Assembly: GCA_903899705.1 (NCBI GenBank) | Contig: CAIUKQ010000271.1 | Coordinates: 1-53,186, forward strand | Origin: an uncultured beta proteobacterium | Lineage (GTDB): Bacteria > Pseudomonadota > Gammaproteobacteria > Burkholderiales > SG8-39 | Direction of reading: 5' to 3' | Length of the DNA stretch: 53,186 bases | In this document: positions 1 through 9,571 of the stretch, one piece after another | Numbering within the stretch: position 1 is the stretch's first letter | Layout: each line of letters begins with the position of its first letter | Position numbers and translations under genes: made by a program | Notes under the pieces: generated by a model | Databases searched by the model: none | Told to the model about the DNA's origin: nothing | What the model saw: only the letters and a program-made list of their open reading frames with translations

Positions 1-211
1 GGATCATCACCGGAGTTGGTCTTCGCGCCCCCGCAATTGAGCCATGCGAGGCTGACAACGGCCGCACCTGAAACCCGGCAACCGGGAGGTGAGAGAGGAA
101 ACAAGCGCGGAAATAAGGGGCTTTTCCCCCTTTGCTTTGAGTCAAGGGACTCCCTGCCGCAGCCTAGAATCTCCGTGTCCGCAAGCCAGACGAAAAACAG
201 GAGTGCCCTTT

Positions 212-832
212 ATGGATACCCAAGCCCCCCCCGCGGCACGCATTCTGCTGGTGGATGACGACTATATGACCCTGGTGATGCTGGCCAAAGGAATGCGGGA
301 ACGTGGCTATGTCGTTGATGAAGCGCCGAATGCTGAAATCGCGCTGAAACTCGTCGAGAGCGGCCCCTACGACCTGGGCATTTTCGATATCAGCATGCCG
401 GGCATGTCCGGCATTGAACTGGCCGCGCAGATTCACCAGACCCGGCGTCTGCCGGTCCTGTTCCTGTCAGCCAATACCGATGAGGAAACCGTTGCGAAGG
501 CAACCGCGGGAAATCCGGTGGGCTACGTGGTGAAGCCGGTCAACGTTCCCCGCCTTGTGCCCAGCATCGAAGCCGCGCTGGCCTCGGCAAAAGCCATGGA
601 GAAAAACCGGGAAACCTGCGACCAACTCAACGAAGCGTTAAGCAAAAAACGCATCATCAGCACCGCCGTCGGCGTGCTTCTGGCCCATACCCACGCGCAA
701 CGTGAAACCGCCAACCAGGCACTGCGCAAACTGGCGCGCGACAATCACAGGAAGATAGAAGACGTCGCCGAATCCATCGTCAACGCGGCGGAAACATTGC
801 ACTTGGCGGAGGCCCCGTTGCGACATTCCTGA
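212..832 (+). CDS. Response regulator: receiver domain plus C-terminal ANTAR-like RNA-binding domain (AmiR/NasT type)
   Basis: ILLVDDDYMTLVMLAKGMRERGY...YDLGIFDISMPGMSG...VLFLSAN...GYVVKPVN is a receiver; the C-term KKRIISTAVGVLLAHTHAQRETANQALRKLARDNHRKIEDVAESIV is ANTAR-like. Start placed at the ATG at 212 (MDTQAPP). Confidence 0.8.
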   Translation: MDTQAPPAARILLVDDDYMTLVMLAKGMRERGYVVDEAPNAEIALKLVESGPYDLGIFDISMPGMSGIELAAQIHQTRRLPVLFLSANTDEETVAKATAGNPVGYVVKPVNVPRLVPSIEAALASAKAMEKNRETCDQLNEALSKKRIISTAVGVLLAHTHAQRETANQALRKLARDNHRKIEDVAESIVNAAETLHLAEAPLRHS

Positions 833-938
833 CGCAAGGGGCAATCGCAATCAACACCTTCGGCTATATTAGCGCGTCCAAAAACACGGCGGTCGCAAGT
901 TCCGCCTGAAAAACGCGTTGATAGACGAGGGGGAATGC

Positions 939-1499
939 ATGACCGAAGGACTCAAGCCCATACGCCGCGTGGTGACGGGCAATGATGCACAGGGCCGCTC
1001 GCGCGTGCTTTGGGACAGCGCAGCGCCAAACGCCAATCCTCAGAAAGGCAAACCCTCGGGCATGACCGACGTGTGGGTCTATGCCCATTCACCGATTGAC
1101 ATGTCGGTGGATCGCGATGACGGCGCCCTGCCCTATCATTTCGAGCCCCCACACACGGGCGGGCATCTTCGCATCGTGCAGTCTGCGGGAAAACCGGCGG
1201 ATTACGACCCGGCGACGGACAAGGGCGCCGCTCCAAGGCACCCGCCGAAACAGAACGAGCCGGGCGGCGCCTGGTATCAGGGCGGGCAGAATTATTTTTC
1301 CTCGCCCTATCACAAGTCGGAGACACTCGATGTCGGCATCGTGCTCGAAGGCCAGCGCATTTTGCAGCTGGACGATGGCGAGCGCGCGATGAATCCCGGC
1401 GACGTGGTGGTGCAGATCGGCAACTGGCACGGCTGGAGCAACCGCACCAGCGCAAGCCTCATGGCCTTCGTCATGATGGGGGCGGATTCTGATGAGTGA
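939..1499 (+). CDS. Cupin-domain protein
   Basis: RRVVTGNDAQGRSRVLWDS...KSETLDVGIVLEGQRILQLDDGERAMNPGDVVVQIGNWHGWSNRTSASLMAFVMM; start at ATG 939. Confidence 0.82.
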   Translation: MTEGLKPIRRVVTGNDAQGRSRVLWDSAAPNANPQKGKPSGMTDVWVYAHSPIDMSVDRDDGALPYHFEPPHTGGHLRIVQSAGKPADYDPATDKGAAPRHPPKQNEPGGAWYQGGQNYFSSPYHKSETLDVGIVLEGQRILQLDDGERAMNPGDVVVQIGNWHGWSNRTSASLMAFVMMGADSDE

Positions 1500-2043
1500 A
1501 AAAGCTAAACCCGTGCGGCGCATCGTCACGCTCGACCGGGAGGACGGCACCTCCACCGCCATTCAGGATGGCCCATCACCGGATGTGCGCTACGACGAGG
1601 CCCGCCCGGGGTTTTCATCGACACGCATCTGGGTGACCGACCGGACGCCGGCACGCCTCAAGGGCGTGCGCGAGTCGCTGGATGCGCCGCACACGCTTGA
1701 GCCGCCACCGCAGGGCTCGGTCTGCCGGATCGTTACATTTCCGCCGGATGACGGGTTCATCCGCAAAGTCGGCGCGAAAGAGGTGCAGCAATATTTCGAA
1801 GCCATGGGTTCACCGGGTGCGTCGACCTTCCATTCGAAGTCACAGCACCCGTATATGCAGAAGACCAGGACGCTCGACTTCTGCCTGATCCTCGAGGGCG
1901 AGATCACGCTGATCCTTGACACTGAAGAGGTGCAATTGAAGAAGGGCGACACCGTCGTTCAGCGCGGCACCAACCACGCATGGAGCAACCGCTCCGCCGA
2001 ACCCTGCGTTATCGCGTTCTCGTATCACGACGCAACTCATTGA
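1492..2043 (+). CDS. Cupin-domain protein, overlapping the preceding cupin by 8 nt
   Basis: RRIVTLDREDGTSTAIQD...KTRTLDFCLILEGEITLILDTEEVQLKKGDTVVQRGTNHAWSNRSAEPCVIAF. Confidence 0.82.
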   Translation: MSEKAKPVRRIVTLDREDGTSTAIQDGPSPDVRYDEARPGFSSTRIWVTDRTPARLKGVRESLDAPHTLEPPPQGSVCRIVTFPPDDGFIRKVGAKEVQQYFEAMGSPGASTFHSKSQHPYMQKTRTLDFCLILEGEITLILDTEEVQLKKGDTVVQRGTNHAWSNRSAEPCVIAFSYHDATH

Positions 2044-2057
2044 TTTATAAATAAATT

Positions 2058-2957
2058 ATGGATATAGACAAACAGGCACCGGGGCTTGAAAAGCTGATCG
2101 ATCCGATGGGGTCCCTTGATGTGGTCGCTCATGGCATGGATTTCGGCGAAGGACCGGTGTGGGACCATCGCACCGGCCAGTTGTACTGGGTGGACATCAT
2201 TGGCAGCAACATCTGGAAATGGAAACCGGGCGTGGGCCAGGAACTGGTGATGCACCCCACCGGCTTTGCCAACGGCATGACCTTCGACCGCGAGGGACGC
2301 CTGCTGGTGTGCGGATGGTCCTCGCGCAATGTCTGGCGAATCGAAAAGGACGGTTCGATCACCATCCTCACCGAACGCTGCGATGGCAAGAAGTACAACA
2401 GCCCCAACGACATCGTGATGCGCTCCGACGGCAGCATCTACTTCACCGACTCGGCGGGTGGCCTCATCAACATCGGCATGGTCGCCGCCGGCACCGACAT
2501 ACAGCGGCAGGCCGAGGTGCAGGGTGTGTATCGCATTTCACCCGATGGAAAAACGGTGAGTCTGGTAACCGGCGCCATCAGCTATCCCAACGGGCTCGCG
2601 TTCTCGCCGGACGAGAAACTGCTCTACGTGAACGATACCCGTGTCAACAAGCTCTATGTGCATGACGTGCACGCCGACGGCTCCCTTTCGCAAACGCGTG
2701 AATGGGTGCAACTGGAGGGACGCGAAGCCGGCAACGCGGACGGCATGAAGGTGGACAGCGAAGGCAATGTCTACACCTCCGGCCCGGGTGGCATCCACAT
2801 CCTCGATGCTTCGGCGCGGGTGCTCGGGCGCATCCGGTTTCCCAACCATGTCTCCAACCTCTGCTGGGGCGGGGATGACTGGAAATCGCTGTTCATCACC
2901 GATCATCACCGCATGTACCGCACGCAGGTGAGGATCGCCGGCGTGCCGGTCTGGTAA
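2058..2957 (+). CDS. SMP-30/gluconolactonase/LRE-family beta-propeller hydrolase
   Basis: FGEGPVWDHRTGQLYWVDI...NSPNDIVMRSDGSIYFTDS...YPNGLAFSPDEKLLYVNDT...GNADGMKVDSEGNVYTSGPGGIHI. Confidence 0.88.
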   Translation: MDIDKQAPGLEKLIDPMGSLDVVAHGMDFGEGPVWDHRTGQLYWVDIIGSNIWKWKPGVGQELVMHPTGFANGMTFDREGRLLVCGWSSRNVWRIEKDGSITILTERCDGKKYNSPNDIVMRSDGSIYFTDSAGGLINIGMVAAGTDIQRQAEVQGVYRISPDGKTVSLVTGAISYPNGLAFSPDEKLLYVNDTRVNKLYVHDVHADGSLSQTREWVQLEGREAGNADGMKVDSEGNVYTSGPGGIHILDASARVLGRIRFPNHVSNLCWGGDDWKSLFITDHHRMYRTQVRIAGVPVW

Positions 2958-2968
2958 GGGAGAGAGAC

Positions 2969-3883
2969 ATGAGCTGGAATTTTGAAAAAGTGGCCGGCCC
3001 CTGGAAGGGACCGACAGGCGGTTTGGCATGGGATGGCACCGCAATGTTCTTCACGGCGGTGGGCGAGGATCGCGTGCTGCGCTACGACCCCGCAACCAAC
3101 GCGGTCAGCGATTTCCGCAAATGGACCTTTCGCACCAATGGACTCGCCATCGGACCCGGCGGCGAAGTGTTCGGCGGGCAGGAAGGCGGACGACGCGTGG
3201 TGCAGTACCTGCCGGGCGGCATCACCACGCCGACAGCGCTGCAGCTGGACGGCCGTTACACCAACTTCCCCTGTGATCTCACCGTGGACAGTCAGGGACG
3301 CGTGTGGTTTTCAGATCCCTACAATCCCATTCCATCGGCAGGACCGCAGATGTATCCCCTGCTCGATCACCAGTCGGTGCTGCGCATGAAGGAGGACAAG
3401 GGCTGGCCACTGCAGCGCATGACGTTCGATACCGCGGGGCCGCGTGCCATCGCGCTGTCTCCTGACGAGAAGACGCTGTATGTCGCGGACGGTGATGTGA
3501 ATGCGGCGAAGCGCGAATTGCGCGCCTATACGATCCAGGCGGATGGCACGCTCGATGCCCGGTTCCGCGTGCTGCATACCTTCGGCGCCGATTACCGGGG
3601 CGCGCATCGCGGCATTGAGGGATTGTGCATTGACGCGGAGGGCAATCTGATCGCCTGCGCGGGTTGGAGCAAAAGCGGACCCGGACCACGAATCTACGTC
3701 TTCTCGCCCGACGGCGCATTGCTTGAATCTCAGCCCGCGCCCGCCGACCAGCCCATGCGCGTGGCCTTCGGTGACGCCGGGCTTTCAAGCCTGTACCTCA
3801 CGGCGGCTGACGGGAACCTGTATCGAGCGAAAAACACCGACCGCCGCGGCGCGCCTCGCCCCCTCAAGGCGGTGGCGGCTTGA
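2969..3883 (+). CDS. SMP-30/gluconolactonase-like beta-propeller protein
   Basis: GGLAWDGTAMFFTAVGEDRVLRYDP...TNGLAIGPGGEVFGGQEGGRRVVQY...FPCDLTVDSQGRVWFSDPYNP...GIEGLCIDAEGNLIACAG. Confidence 0.82.
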   Translation: MSWNFEKVAGPWKGPTGGLAWDGTAMFFTAVGEDRVLRYDPATNAVSDFRKWTFRTNGLAIGPGGEVFGGQEGGRRVVQYLPGGITTPTALQLDGRYTNFPCDLTVDSQGRVWFSDPYNPIPSAGPQMYPLLDHQSVLRMKEDKGWPLQRMTFDTAGPRAIALSPDEKTLYVADGDVNAAKRELRAYTIQADGTLDARFRVLHTFGADYRGAHRGIEGLCIDAEGNLIACAGWSKSGPGPRIYVFSPDGALLESQPAPADQPMRVAFGDAGLSSLYLTAADGNLYRAKNTDRRGAPRPLKAVAA

Positions 3884-4440
3884 GCTTGATCGCGATGCCG
3901 CGCGAGGTCATCGGGACCGGGCGCGACAATGATCAACAAGAAATCAGGTACTTGGTCCGTTAACCTGAGGGTAGAGATCACACCGGGGAGCATCGGATAA
4001 CCGTACTCCTGTTCGATCAAGTCACATCAAATAGGGCGGTGCAACGCCTTGACATCAATACTCGAAAGGCGTCCACTGAATTTGCTTTGGCGAATCGGTA
4101 CGGGACGGATTCCAAACCAACCACTCGAGATTCAAAGCTGCGCGATGTGTCCGCTGTTGTGTGCGCCCGGATCGCGGGTGTGCCTGATGCGACCGCGCAG
4201 CAATCAAACTCAACTTGAGGTTTGAGGATTGTCCCGACCGAGGAGCTGAGGCAGACGACGGGGTGCGTGACGTACGCACCGCCTGATTTCCTGGGCAGCC
4301 AGGCGCAGTTCAGTGTCGTTCATGGAGGCAGCCTTATCGATGAATCACTCTCACAGCGAATCCCGTGAAAGCCGGTAAATCAAGGCCGGTAATCGTTACC
4401 ATATCGTGACGACATCAGGCCACAGCGAGTGGCCGAAAAA

Positions 4441-4467
4441 ACAAAGCCCCGCGATGCGGGGCTTTGT
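4441..4467 (-). terminator. Rho-independent terminator of the minus-strand DUF1993-like gene
   Basis: ACAAAGCCCCGC-GAT-GCGGGGCTTTGT is a perfect 12-bp stem; read on the minus strand it runs into a T-tract (plus-strand aaaaaa just left of the stem). Confidence 0.88.
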
Positions 4468-4496
4468 CATTGCGGGCTCTTCGCGGCGCCGTTAGA

Positions 4497-5000
4497 TCAG
4501 GCCGGTCCCATGAAATCGCGCTTGCCCACTTCCACGCCGTTGGTGCGCAGGATGTTGTAGGCGGTGGTCATGTGGAAGTAGAAATTGGGCATGTTGGAAT
4601 TCAGCAGGAAATCCAGGCCCTTGTAGGACACGTCGTTGCCGCGCATCTTGAATGCAATGGTCTTGTCCTCGGAGCCGTCGACCTGTTCCGGCTTGATCGT
4701 TCCCAGGAACGCAACCGTGCTGTCAACGCGGGCAATCAGTTCGGCCAGCGTTTTCTCGTTGGCTTCAACCGTGGGCGGCTCCATGCCGGCCAGACGCGCA
4801 CCGCTTGCGCGCGCGTGGTCGGTGGCGGCCTGCACCTGCTTGGCAAAGGTGAACATGTCGGGGAACATGCGCTGTCCCATCAGCGATGATTCATCGAATT
4901 TCTTTTCCGCATACTGGTCATGCGCCTTCTTCAGGCAGATTGCCAGGCCGTTGAGCCTGCGGATATAGACGGGGATTGAAACCTTGTACATCGAAGCCAT
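4497..5000 (-). CDS. DUF1993-family protein
   Basis: MASMYKVSIPVYIRRLNGLAICLKKAHDQYAEKKFDESSLMGQRMFPDMFTFAKQVQAATDHA...NFYFHMTTAYNILRTNGVEVGKRDFMG. Confidence 0.75.
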   Translation of the reverse strand: MASMYKVSIPVYIRRLNGLAICLKKAHDQYAEKKFDESSLMGQRMFPDMFTFAKQVQAATDHARASGARLAGMEPPTVEANEKTLAELIARVDSTVAFLGTIKPEQVDGSEDKTIAFKMRGNDVSYKGLDFLLNSNMPNFYFHMTTAYNILRTNGVEVGKRDFMGPA

Positions 5001-5102
5001 CGTTATTCTCCTGTGAGTCATCAAATCGGTGCCGGTGGCGGCAGCGCGGCGCCTATCATAGCCATTTGCCGGCGCCCGCACTGAACGGAATGCCACCAGG
5101 GT

Positions 5103-6380
5103 TCAGGTCTGAGGTGCGACCTCGGTAAACACGTTCACGCCACCCACCTTGATGACCGGCTCGTCGGGATCGAAACTGACTCCCATGGGATCCCCGCCCT
5201 CCTGCACCACGCGGATCTGCTGGCGCAGGAGCCGGCGCAGCATCACCACGCCAATGTCGGTGGTGCCCAGATTTTCCACGGAATGCAGGGTGATCGGCCC
5301 CTGGCTGATCTGCGCCTCCCAGTCGCTGGGGTAGCGCTGGATCTGCTCGGGCGTGAGTTCCGACCAGAGGCGGGGTTGCGTGGGCGTGCGGTCCGAGTCT
5401 TCATCGGAGAAACGCACCGGACGCGTGGTGCGAAACATGTCGGCGGTGCCCTTGTAGCTTTTTTTGACGCGGCCGGCCTGAAACAGGTAGTGGCTCGAGT
5501 CATCGGCGGGAACCGTCCAGACAACATGAGTCGATGGCCCGAGGTCTAGCATCACGCTGGGAACGCTGCGGATATTGGGGATCAACGCCGGGGAGATACG
5601 ATCGACTTCACGACCATCCCGCAGCCGTTTGAACGTGGACACATATCGTATGCCGCGTTCCGTGGGTTCGAACCTGACTTGGGGGACATTGCCCAGATCG
5701 GCGCAGAAATGCACGCCGCGGTGCTTGGTGTGCAGCGCGGTGAGGTGGAACGGATCCAGGGTGTTCTCGAACTGCTGCAGCCAGTTGCAGGGAATCAGCC
5801 TGACGGTGTCGTCGGCACCCGCACCGAACCCGGATGGCCCGGTGGGGAAAACCATTTCGTCGGCGCCGAGGTTTTCAAGAATGTCGTAGCGAGGCAGGAC
5901 CGGCTTTTTTGCCGGCGGCCCCATATAGGCAAACACCAGACCGTAACGCTCCTCGAGCGGATACCAGGGCTGGCGCACATTGTCGCGGTGGCGGCCGCCT
6001 TCGGGTTCACACTGCTGATCAGTGCAGCGGCCCTGAACGTCGAACTGCCAGCCGTGATAACAGCAGCGGATGCCCTGTTCGTCCACCTTGCCGTAGTACA
6101 GCGAGGTGCCGCGGTGCGCGCAGCGCGCATGAAGGAGTCCTGGACGGCCCAGTCCATCGCGAAACAGAACAAGGTCCTCGCCGAGCACCTTCAACGCCTG
6201 CGGAACTTCGGTTACATGCGCAGACTGGCTGATCGGCTGCCAGTAGCGACGCATCAGTTCGCCGCAGGGAGTGCCGGGGCCCACGCGCACCAGTTCTTCA
6301 TCACAGGTCGCGGAGGCGCGGCCGTAACCGGTACCCTCGTCGAGTGGTAACCGGGTCTTCTCTTCCTTTGCGCCCTTCAT
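5103..6380 (-). CDS. Rieske [2Fe-2S] aromatic ring-hydroxylating oxygenase, alpha subunit type
   Basis: Rieske motif CAHRGTSLYYGKVDEQGIRCCYHGW; mononuclear iron motif ENTLDPFHLTALHTKH. Start uncertain (6380 or 6419). Confidence 0.88.
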   Translation of the reverse strand: MKGAKEEKTRLPLDEGTGYGRASATCDEELVRVGPGTPCGELMRRYWQPISQSAHVTEVPQALKVLGEDLVLFRDGLGRPGLLHARCAHRGTSLYYGKVDEQGIRCCYHGWQFDVQGRCTDQQCEPEGGRHRDNVRQPWYPLEERYGLVFAYMGPPAKKPVLPRYDILENLGADEMVFPTGPSGFGAGADDTVRLIPCNWLQQFENTLDPFHLTALHTKHRGVHFCADLGNVPQVRFEPTERGIRYVSTFKRLRDGREVDRISPALIPNIRSVPSVMLDLGPSTHVVWTVPADDSSHYLFQAGRVKKSYKGTADMFRTTRPVRFSDEDSDRTPTQPRLWSELTPEQIQRYPSDWEAQISQGPITLHSVENLGTTDIGVVMLRRLLRQQIRVVQEGGDPMGVSFDPDEPVIKVGGVNVFTEVAPQT

Positions 6381-6441
6381 GCTTTGATCCAAGACTTCCC
6401 TCCCTCTATTTCTTTCCATTACTTCCGGTTCATGCAACCGC

Positions 6442-6903
6442 TCATGCCTCAAACAATCGCCCGCCGCCGTCGATGATCACCGTGGCAAAGCGGCAGGGTT
6501 TGTCGCCCGGATTAGCCCAGCCGTGCAGGGTGCCGCGCTGGATCATGATGTCGCCTTCCTTCATGTGAACCTTCGCGCCATCGTCCAGGAACATGTCCAG
6601 CTCACCTTCAATAACTATAATGTAATCAAGCGTTTCCGTGCGATGCATGTGGGGGGCCGTGCCGGCGCCGATCTCCATCATGCGAAATGTGGCGCCGCGG
6701 GGGACGGGCAGCATCGGGATGGGACTGTCCAATGCATCCGCGCCATTGAGTGTCGGCGGCGAACCATCGCTCATCCAGATGTTGCATACGTGCACGCTAC
6801 CGCCGCTGCGGCCGGGTTGGGACTCGACGATTGAATCGCAGGACACGACGGCCTTGCCCTGGTCGTCGTTGATGGTGACGACTCTGCGAAGTTTTGTTGG
6901 CAT
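6442..6903 (-). CDS. Cupin-domain protein
   Basis: RRVVTINDDQGKAVVSCDS...MHRTETLDYIIVIEGELDMFLDDGAKVHMKEGDIMIQRGTLHGWANPGDKPCRFATVIID. Confidence 0.83.
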   Translation of the reverse strand: MPTKLRRVVTINDDQGKAVVSCDSIVESQPGRSGGSVHVCNIWMSDGSPPTLNGADALDSPIPMLPVPRGATFRMMEIGAGTAPHMHRTETLDYIIVIEGELDMFLDDGAKVHMKEGDIMIQRGTLHGWANPGDKPCRFATVIIDGGGRLFEA

Positions 6904-6911
6904 GTTTTTCC

Positions 6912-7418
6912 TCAGCCCCCGCGCGTGTCTTGCGGGTCGGCGCCGGTGTTGGGCGGCAACAGGCCCCTGCCGCCGCGCGCATCGATCAGCACTTCGAACA
7001 GCAGGCACATTTTGTCGCTGCGATTGCGCCAGCCATGCATGGTGTTGCGCATGACGATGGTGTCCCCTTTTTTGAACGCGACGAACTTGCCGTCGTCCAG
7101 CGTCATCTCGATCTCGCCATCCATCACCAGAAAGTAGTCGAGCGTGGCGGTGCGATGCAGTTCATCCCCCCTGGCGCCTGGCGGAATGTGAAGCATGCGA
7201 AGGATCGAACCACCCGGTTTGGGCGTAACCGGTGCGCGAGTCGCTACCGCATCGCCCCCATCCTGACGCGGCGGCAGCGAATCGGTCTGCCAGTATTCCT
7301 GCACGGCCGTGCCGTCATCGAAGCGCCCCGCCCTGGAGGGGATGACGCTATCCATCGAAACCACCGCCCTGCCCTTGTCGTCATGACCGGTGACAATGCG
7401 CCGGATTGAAAATGCCAT
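6912..7418 (-). CDS. Cupin-domain protein
   Basis: MAFSIRRIVTGHDDKGRAVVSMDSVIPS...LHRTATLDYFLVMDGEIEMTLDDGKFVAFKKGDTIVMRNTMHGWRNRSDKMCLLFEVLID. Confidence 0.83.
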   Translation of the reverse strand: MAFSIRRIVTGHDDKGRAVVSMDSVIPSRAGRFDDGTAVQEYWQTDSLPPRQDGGDAVATRAPVTPKPGGSILRMLHIPPGARGDELHRTATLDYFLVMDGEIEMTLDDGKFVAFKKGDTIVMRNTMHGWRNRSDKMCLLFEVLIDARGGRGLLPPNTGADPQDTRGG

Positions 7419-7443
7419 GTGTGTTCCCTGAGTATGTTCCCGA

Positions 7444-8439
7444 CTACTGCGGCTGAACGTTCAGCCCTTTCATGATGGTGCCCCAGTACTCCCGCTCCGA
7501 GGCGATGAATTCGGCAATCGATTGCGCGCTCCCGGCGCCGGGAATGCGCAGGTAACCGAACTGCGTGGCGCGCTGCTGGTAGGCCTGGTCCTTGATGATC
7601 GCGTCCACCTCACTGTTGATTCTCGCAATGACCGGGGCGGGCGTTCCGGCGGGCGCCATCAGCATGCCCAATCCGTACATCTTGAATCCGGGCAGGGTTT
7701 CGGCGATGGCGGGAATTTCCTCCATGCCGATATTCCGCTCAAGGCCGCTCACGCCAAGAATCCGGAATTTTCCCGACTTGCGGAACGGCTCGAGGTTGGT
7801 CGTGGTGGTGATGGCCACCTGCGTGCGGCCCGACACGAAATCCTGCATGAGTTGTGCGGGGCTCTTGTAGGGCACGGCCACCATGTCGATGCCGGCCACC
7901 TTGTTGAACCACTGGCCGACGATGGCCGTCACGCCGATGGTGTCCGAGCCGTAGTTCAGAATGCCGGGTTTTGTTTTCGCAAGCGCAATCAGTTCCGCAA
8001 GGGTATTCACCTTCAAGTCGGGGTGCGCCGCAATCGCGAAGGCCCCGCCACTCACGTACAGCATGGATGCCGCGATGAACGACTTGTCCGGGTCATAAGG
8101 AAGGTTCTTGTACATGTAGCGGTCCGTGGCGACCACCCCGACGCCGGGCATGTACAGCGTGTAGCCGTCCGGCGTGGCGCGCGCGGCGGTCTGCGCGGCA
8201 ATCAATCCGCCGCCACCCGTGATGTTGTCCACCACGAAAGACTGGCCGGTGCGCTTGGAGAGGGTTTCCAGTGCCGCGCGCAAAAACAAGTCCGGCGATA
8301 CGCCAACCGCGAAACCGACAATGACCCGAACCGGTTTGACCGGCCAGGTTTGCGCGGGGACTCCTCCCGCACAAACAGCCAGCGCGATGAAACAGATCAA
8401 TGCTCGGATTTTGTTCTCTGTCGCCCGGATTATTTTCAC
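7444..8439 (-). CDS. Bug/TctC-family tripartite tricarboxylate transporter substrate-binding protein (GTG start proposed)
   Basis: Signal peptide; WPVKPVRVIVGFAVG...IAAQTAARATPDGYTLYMPG...GILNYGSD...APAGTPAPVIARINSEVDAIIK. Confidence 0.88.
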   Translation of the reverse strand: MKIIRATENKIRALICFIALAVCAGGVPAQTWPVKPVRVIVGFAVGVSPDLFLRAALETLSKRTGQSFVVDNITGGGGLIAAQTAARATPDGYTLYMPGVGVVATDRYMYKNLPYDPDKSFIAASMLYVSGGAFAIAAHPDLKVNTLAELIALAKTKPGILNYGSDTIGVTAIVGQWFNKVAGIDMVAVPYKSPAQLMQDFVSGRTQVAITTTTNLEPFRKSGKFRILGVSGLERNIGMEEIPAIAETLPGFKMYGLGMLMAPAGTPAPVIARINSEVDAIIKDQAYQQRATQFGYLRIPGAGSAQSIAEFIASEREYWGTIMKGLNVQPQ

Positions 8440-8511
8440 TGTGACTTTCTCCTTCCGAGTCCTGCTTATATGAAGTGAGCAGGCCTTGTCTCTGATTAAT
8501 CCCGACAACAG

Positions 8512-9480
8512 TTACTGCGGCACAAGGCCGATGTCCTGCACGATCCTGCGCCAGCGCCCCCGCTCCTCGCGCATGCGCTCCTCGATCGCCCTGGGGGTCA
8601 TGGCCGGCCCCGGCGTGAAATGAAAACTGCGGATGCGCTGCGCCACCTCCGGGTCGGCGATCACGCGGTCCGTTTCACGGTTCATGCGTTGCACGATGTC
8701 GGCAGGCGTGCCAGCAGGCGCCACGAAGAAAAACCATCCCTCGATCACCACGCCCGGATAGGCCTCCACCAGTGCCGGCACCTCGGGCAGCAGCGGATAG
8801 CGCTCGGATCCGGTGACCGCGATCACGCGAAGGCGCGCCGCCTGCACCAGGGGCACGATGGACTGGTAGGAGGTGACGATGGAGTTCACCTGCCCGGCCG
8901 CCGCGTCCTGATTGGCCTGCGTGTTCAGCTTGTAGGGCACGCGCAGCATGTCGATACCGGCCACCTTGCCGAGCCACTGGGAAATGATGTCGGAGAGCCC
9001 CACGGTGATACCCATGGATATCTTGCCCGGTGCCGCGCGAGCCATCGCGGCAAGGTCGGGAAAGGTTTTCACCGGCAGTTCGCCATTGGCGACAACGACG
9101 AAAGCGGCGCTGCCCACGACATTGGCCACAGGAACAAAATCGCGCTCGACATCGTAGGGCAGCGATTTGAGGCGGAACTGATTGGCCACCATCGAATCAT
9201 TGGTCGCGAAGAAGAACGTGTAACCATCAGGCGCCGCCTTGGCCGCCATGCTCGCACCGATGGTCTGCTCGCCGCCGGGTCGATTGTCAATCAGGAACGG
9301 CTGCCCGAATGATTTGGAGAGCCGGTCCGCAACCAGCCGCACCACCACATCGGGCGCACTGCCCGGCCCGTTGGACACCAGGATGCGCACCGGTTTCACC
9401 GGCCATGCCTGCGACAGAACGGCACCGGACCACGCGCAGGCAACCACCGTCAGCACGGCAAATAAATTCTTTTGCGTCAT
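8512..9480 (-). CDS. Bug/TctC-family substrate-binding protein
   Basis: AWPVKPVRILVSNGPGSAPDVVVRLVADRLSKSFGQPFLIDNRPGGEQTIGASMAAKAAPDGYTF...APAGTPADIVQRMNRE. Confidence 0.9.
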   Translation of the reverse strand: MTQKNLFAVLTVVACAWSGAVLSQAWPVKPVRILVSNGPGSAPDVVVRLVADRLSKSFGQPFLIDNRPGGEQTIGASMAAKAAPDGYTFFFATNDSMVANQFRLKSLPYDVERDFVPVANVVGSAAFVVVANGELPVKTFPDLAAMARAAPGKISMGITVGLSDIISQWLGKVAGIDMLRVPYKLNTQANQDAAAGQVNSIVTSYQSIVPLVQAARLRVIAVTGSERYPLLPEVPALVEAYPGVVIEGWFFFVAPAGTPADIVQRMNRETDRVIADPEVAQRIRSFHFTPGPAMTPRAIEERMREERGRWRRIVQDIGLVPQ

Positions 9481-9571
9481 TGAAACTCCTCCCGCAATCA
9501 TTGTATTGCGCTTCATCGAACCGTATAGTTTGTGTCCCGCACGCCAAGCCTGATCAACCGGGAGATTCATC

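Noticed and set aside
74-132. Two hairpins upstream of the ANTAR gene (CCCGG-caa-CCGGG and AAGGGG-cttttc-CCCCTT) as an ANTAR target
   Set aside because: Loops are 3 nt and CTTTTC, not matching the paired hexaloop A1/G4 pattern expected of ANTAR substrates.
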